From positions 29,188,001 to 29,252,000 of the forward strand of contig NC_090291.1 in assembly GCF_037392515.1 (NCBI RefSeq): a stretch of DNA of 64,000 nucleotides, in the 5' to 3' direction. This DNA is from Haliotis asinina. Its lineage: Eukaryota; Mollusca; Gastropoda; Lepetellida; Haliotidae. Positions 60,417 through 64,000 of the stretch are shown here, one piece after another. The stretch's first letter is position 1. Each line of letters begins with the position of its first letter. The notes beneath the pieces are model-generated. The model was given only the letters and a program-made list of their open reading frames with translations, made no database searches and was not told the origin of the DNA. Both the position numbers and the translations under genes were made by a program.

Positions 60417-62548
60417 TGCGCGCGCACACACACACACACTTGTTAAAACATGCCAGCATTGATTATGACTATCACTGACTTATTTCTGGGAAATACTGAA
60501 TGCCTATAGATCTTGTTGTCTGTCTTCAGCTTAGTTTATTTTGTAAATCCGTTTTAACATCCACTTTGTAAGTGAAATTTTGTATTGCTTGGCAGTATAT
60601 AAAGTTTCTTCAGCTTTGATGTTTTCTTCATCACGATGTGATGAATGGCAATAGTGCCCAAAGCGCTATTAAATGCAACTCTGCCACTCATTCAACACCA
60701 GTCACTTACGCCTTGAAGGTGTCCGGGACGAGTTTGGTGTACCGTTCTTCATGATACGTGAGGCGACTGTAACACGACAGCAAACTGTTCACGTCACACA
60801 TATTCACTAAAACCTCTCTTTTTACACGGATGCTTGTGAAATTCGAAGTTTTGTCACTGTGTGCATACTTATCTTTTTTTCAGGAGAAAAGGACATTCCG
60901 ATCTTATATAACTATCTGATATTTATGACTGACCATCTGTACTTATTTTGACATTTTGTACGAAGACAAACACACACACACACACATACACACACACACA
61001 CATACACACACACAGAGACACACACACACAAGCACACACACAAACACAAGCACACACACATATGAAGTATACACAGGTCAAGTTATGCCTTCTTGTCTGT
61101 GCCTTCACTGGGAGTACAAATAAAGCATGTTATCCGTTCTTGGGATGAATATGTTGTCCAGCAGTGTGCAGTGGAAGCTGTCAAAACCGGCATCTATCCA
61201 ATCCGGCAAGTTGTCAACACTAGCATAAAATTTCAGACCTGTTCGTGGATCGTACATTTATCATCAGCTCTACTATCCGGCACATTGTCTAAACCAGATT
61301 ATTTCTTCAGTCCCAATGAGTCCCAATGACAGCTTCCACAGTACATAGTTTACGTTATGTCTTCTTGTAACTACCCGTCTTACATTTTGCCAGCTTGGCA
61401 GCGTATACGTTTAGCATCAAGATGCATCATCATCTGTCTTTAACTAATTGTTGAAAGACATAACGTTATGCATAGATGCATGTACGTATTCCTTATGCTT
61501 AACTGACATGATCCTTGATACGTCCTGTGAGCCTCCTCGTTCATGACCGAGAGAAAACTGCTCGAGACCAAGGACTGCAATATAAGGTACAATGTATGAA
61601 GACAGTAAATGACTGAAAATGTGTTAATCAAACGGGGTCGTCATTTTCACCTGAATCATTTTCTTTCAACTTTAATTTTCATTTTCCATCCATCGACTTG
61701 TGAAGTCCACTGCGTCCCTGTTTCACAGACAATCGAGACTGAGTATACTCTTGTCTTGATATTGTTGTCATATTTACAGATTAAAAATGACATGCAGCAG
61801 GGAGGGTTCGGTTGATCCCGGTAAGGCTCGTCATCATGTCAGGGCCCAGCCCCCTGTACGCCCAGCCCAGAAAGCATAGTCTCACTGATGGAGTATCAGA
61901 AGGGCTATGTTTCTGGTGGACAACCCCGGCACTCTCTCTGTTAATCTGCTGTTCATTAGGTTTGTTCTTTAAAACGACGTTTGATGTATATGTGATCAAC
62001 AACGGTGGGGATATGTTAGTGCCAAACCACACCGAGTGTATAATGGTGAAATTATTTTTTCAACACAGTGAGAATATTGGTTGACCTCACTGACCAGTTC
62101 TTCACCTAAAACAGGGAATATCAGATAGACACCTTGAGGTGATGCACGTGTTGTACTGTGGTGAAACACCAAAAAGACCAAGGTTATGGTGCTAATACTA
62201 AAGAATCATCATCTGTCTTTAACTGATCGTGGAAAGACATGACGTTGTTATGCATAGATGCATGTTCCCTATGCTTAACTGACATGATCCTTGATACATT
62301 CTGTGAGCCTCCTCGTTCATGACCGAGAGAAAACTGCTCGAGACCAAGGACAGCATCACCGTAGCCGACAGGGCCAAACCGGCCCCATGTATGACAGGTC
62401 CCTGCCCATTAGACAGAGCAAACGAGGATGAATAATAAAACATCTTACCTGAGCTGGAACGTTTCGACAGCCAGTACAGAGCTGAGCTGCCGATGCCCCC
62501 ACAACCAATGACAATGTACTCAAAGTACTGTCTCTCTGTCGCGGCCAT
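56200..62548 (-). CDS. PIPOX: PIPOX-like gene 2: peroxisomal sarcosine / L-pipecolate oxidase
   Basis: Tandem paralogue of the gene at 47411-54439 with exactly the same exon lengths (100, 67, 57, 132, 214, 167, 187, 134, 157 nt) and phases. Exons: 62548-62449, 61574-61508, 60766-60710, 60143-60012, 59571-59358, 58875-58709, 57984-57798, 57124-56991, 56356-56200; 404 aa. Residues 15-20 are GCGGIG, the predicted FAD-linking Cys319 lies in TKTCLYTMPPD, and the protein ends NIEAKL with the peroxisomal signal AKL. All reading frames and GT-AG borders are intact. Differences from gene 1 are scattered substitutions, for example QGQSGLVDAVMG versus QEQSGLVDAAMG and WIFHCPQYDFY versus FIFHCPRYNIY; the latter are in the catalytic half and might alter substrate choice. 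An extra copy of exon 2 sits in intron 1. Confidence 0.9.
56400..56520 (-). mobile_element. tRNA-derived SINE in PIPOX-2 intron 8
   Basis: In reverse: GGTTTGTGGTTAAATCG, CGTGTTCGATTCTTCACATG, GGCACCGTGCATGAAGCCC, ATTTCCAGTGTC. Confidence 0.75.
58465..58655 (+). mobile_element. Probable SINE-like dispersed element in PIPOX-2 intron 6
   Basis: GCTAGCTCACTGAGATACCA, AAGCCACAGGTGAATATCC, CCCATTAATCCAGAGCGCCA and GGCAGGGACCGACAAGCACC resemble, from memory, a third short interspersed family common in molluscs. A database search would be needed to be sure. It is open for about 106 codons on the plus strand, which I treat as chance. Confidence 0.45.
59175..59357 (-). repeat. Diverged minisatellite next to the PIPOX-2 exon-5 donor
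   Basis: Four to five degraded units, closest to the 34-bp form (GTTGATGCTGGTGATGTAAA then GTGCGTAAAATGAC). It is the counterpart of 50690-51015 and adjoins the exon-5 end at 59358. Confidence 0.75.
59690..59825 (-). mobile_element. tRNA-derived SINE in PIPOX-2 intron 4
   Basis: In reverse: CTAGTGGTTAAAGCGTTCTC, AACCGGATTCGATTCCCCAC, GGTACAATGTGTGATGCTC, ATTTCTGGTGTCCCCCAC. Confidence 0.85.
60356..60442. repeat. (GT)n(GC/GT)n(CA)n microsatellite in PIPOX-2 intron 3
   Basis: A GT run passes through GTGC units into GCGC and then CACA, making a self-complementary, potentially hairpin- or Z-forming tract. Confidence 0.95.
60968..61062. repeat. Imperfect (CA)n microsatellite in PIPOX-2 intron 2
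   Basis: A CA-rich tract with interspersed T, G and A interruptions. Confidence 0.93.
62200..62360 (-). pseudogene. Duplicated exon 2 of PIPOX-2 (acceptor lost)
   Basis: 62350-62284 repeats exon 2 (61574-61508) with two substitutions, one changing GGSQD to GGSQN. The following intron sequence is also copied, down to about 62200 (matching 61430-61500). The donor AT|GTCAGT is kept, but the base pair before the exon is TG rather than AG, so it should not be spliced in. It lies between true exons 1 and 2. Confidence 0.85.
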
Positions 62549-64000
62549 TATGCAATCTATGTATGCGGGATAGGCGGAGGAAAACCTACAGGCACGGTGC
62601 TGGAATACCTAACACCTGTACATTAGTACTGCGGTTAGGCTATATGCATTTGTTTTAACCAAACACTTATTAAATACTCAAGTTAAGACTGCTGTAGATG
62701 TGTGACTGTCCATACATTTTACCGGATAATATAGTAGTTTAGCAGCCCATTTGAACTGCAGTTACATTGGTGGAATAAATCTTTACTTCTGCTGATGTGT
62801 TGAATATGCATGCCGTGTGGCATGTGAAAACAGATTAGATAACCCTGGCGCTAGTTACCTGACCTGACATATACCTTCAACGTTTTGAATTTGAGCAACA
62901 TATTATTTGTTACACTAGCAAATTCTGTTTGTTGTCTTTTTATAAACTCGACTCAATTTATGGTTCCGAGGGAAAATACATTACTTACCTCGGAACCCAA
63001 TCGTATTAGAAGAGAAATGATTTATAACGAATCTTTTTGCTTAACAGAGATAAAGATGCCATCCTGGACCCCGTGAGCACATATTCAGGCCCATTGCGCT
63101 GACCTTTCAATGGATTATCCCGAACATCTTGTCAAGGTAGAATCCGCAGTTACAAATTAGATTCTCCTTGCCGAGACCTTTCCCAAGAATATTAAGAAGC
63201 ACTTCAGACTTGACCAATGTAACAGTTTTCTGACAAGTTAAAAGTAATTTGCGTTTAGGGATGTATGTCATTCACACATTCAAGAATGTTTATGTGAATG
63301 ACAGCACGGTCAAAATACATTGCATATTGTTTACTATACCTTTCTGGAATTAGCAACTTCCTTTTCTAAAGAGTGAATGAGTGAGTTGGGGACAGCAAAA
63401 ATGGGCTTCACACTGTAGCTATGTGGAGAATCGAACCCGGGAATTGGGCGTGACAAGCAAAGGCTTTAACCACCAGGCTAACCCACCCCCGCTTTCCTGA
63501 AGGGGAAGAGTGTTACATGGCAGTGCAATGTATTGTCAAATAATGTTAGGACTGTTTCATAATGGCTCAGCTGATAAACAGTTTTAGGTCAGAAGATTGT
63601 GTTTTAACTGTAGTTCGTTGTTGGGAATTACTTTCTAGTGTAAGCAGCACAGTTTAAGTTTATACTTTTACATTTGTATTTGTTGGCCAGTGTGGAACAT
63701 GGCATCTGTTAGAGTGGCATTGGATAGTAACGGTGTCAACAATTACCACGACACATCGGTACACTGCAATACAATACCACAGAACACAATAAGACTCCCA
63801 AAATATGCACTGATAAATATTATGGTTCATACTTTGTCATCTTGGTCTATTTTTACCTCGACGCTAAACCTGAAGACATGTTCTAATGCTCAAGGAGAAA
63901 ACTGTCTCAGATGTTGACCATTATCCATTATAGTCGAGGAAGATCATTGTTCACATTCATAGAAAGTATTTGAAACAAATGGATTTGATGTCATGTTAAT
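62549..64000. other. Upstream region of PIPOX-2, no gene
   Basis: The first 290 bp match the upstream region of PIPOX-1 and are the likely promoter. One SINE lies at 63375-63490. The 75-aa frame at 63690 has no recognisable domain. Confidence 0.55.
63375..63490 (-). mobile_element. tRNA-derived SINE
   Basis: In reverse: GGTTAGCCTGGTGGTTAAAG, CAATTCCCGGGTTCGATTCT (B-box-like), AGTGTGAAGCCCATTTTTGC, TGTCCCCAACTCACTC. Confidence 0.85.

Overview
The window is animal genomic DNA, most likely from a marine gastropod of the abalone (Haliotis) kind. It carries spliced genes, abundant microsatellites, many copies of two SINE families whose tRNA-like heads and tails I recognise from molluscan (vetigastropod) genomes, and Penelope-like retroelements. 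The species assignment is inference. No bacterial, CRISPR or operon-like feature is present.

Region 1 (1-22146) is a tandem array of a 4.11-4.19 kb monomer: five full copies and a sixth partial one. Each monomer is a mosaic of a MITE-like element, the 5' half of a SINE, a (CATA)n microsatellite, a segment homologous to the far end of the TRIM gene modules described next, and a broken Penelope-like element with reverse-transcriptase and GIY-YIG parts. Copies are almost identical apart from microsatellite length. The array is cut off by the left window edge and ends on the right inside the SINE.

Region 2 (about 22.4-45.8 kb) is a tandem triplication of a 7-8 kb module. Each module holds one minus-strand, two-exon TRIM gene: a RING exon, then an exon with two B-boxes, a coiled coil and an NHL-like propeller. 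The outer two (TRIM-A, 643 aa; TRIM-C, 645 aa) are intact. The middle one (TRIM-B) is a pseudogene. A small Penelope-like insertion lies exactly at the stop codon of TRIM-C and has replaced its last codons. The array monomer contains the tail of such a module, so a further TRIM module is predicted left of the window.

Region 3 (47.4-62.6 kb) holds two tandem minus-strand genes for a peroxisomal sarcosine/pipecolate oxidase (PIPOX family). Each has nine exons with identical exon lengths and phases, encodes 404 aa, and ends in the peroxisomal signal AKL. Both look functional. The first has an intronic minisatellite whose unit copies its own exon-5 splice donor. The second carries an extra, acceptor-less copy of exon 2.

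The rest is intergenic or intronic sequence filled with SINEs, microsatellites and a dispersed repeat of about 500 bp. There is no sign of functional linkage between the TRIM and PIPOX genes beyond adjacency; both families grew here by local tandem duplication.
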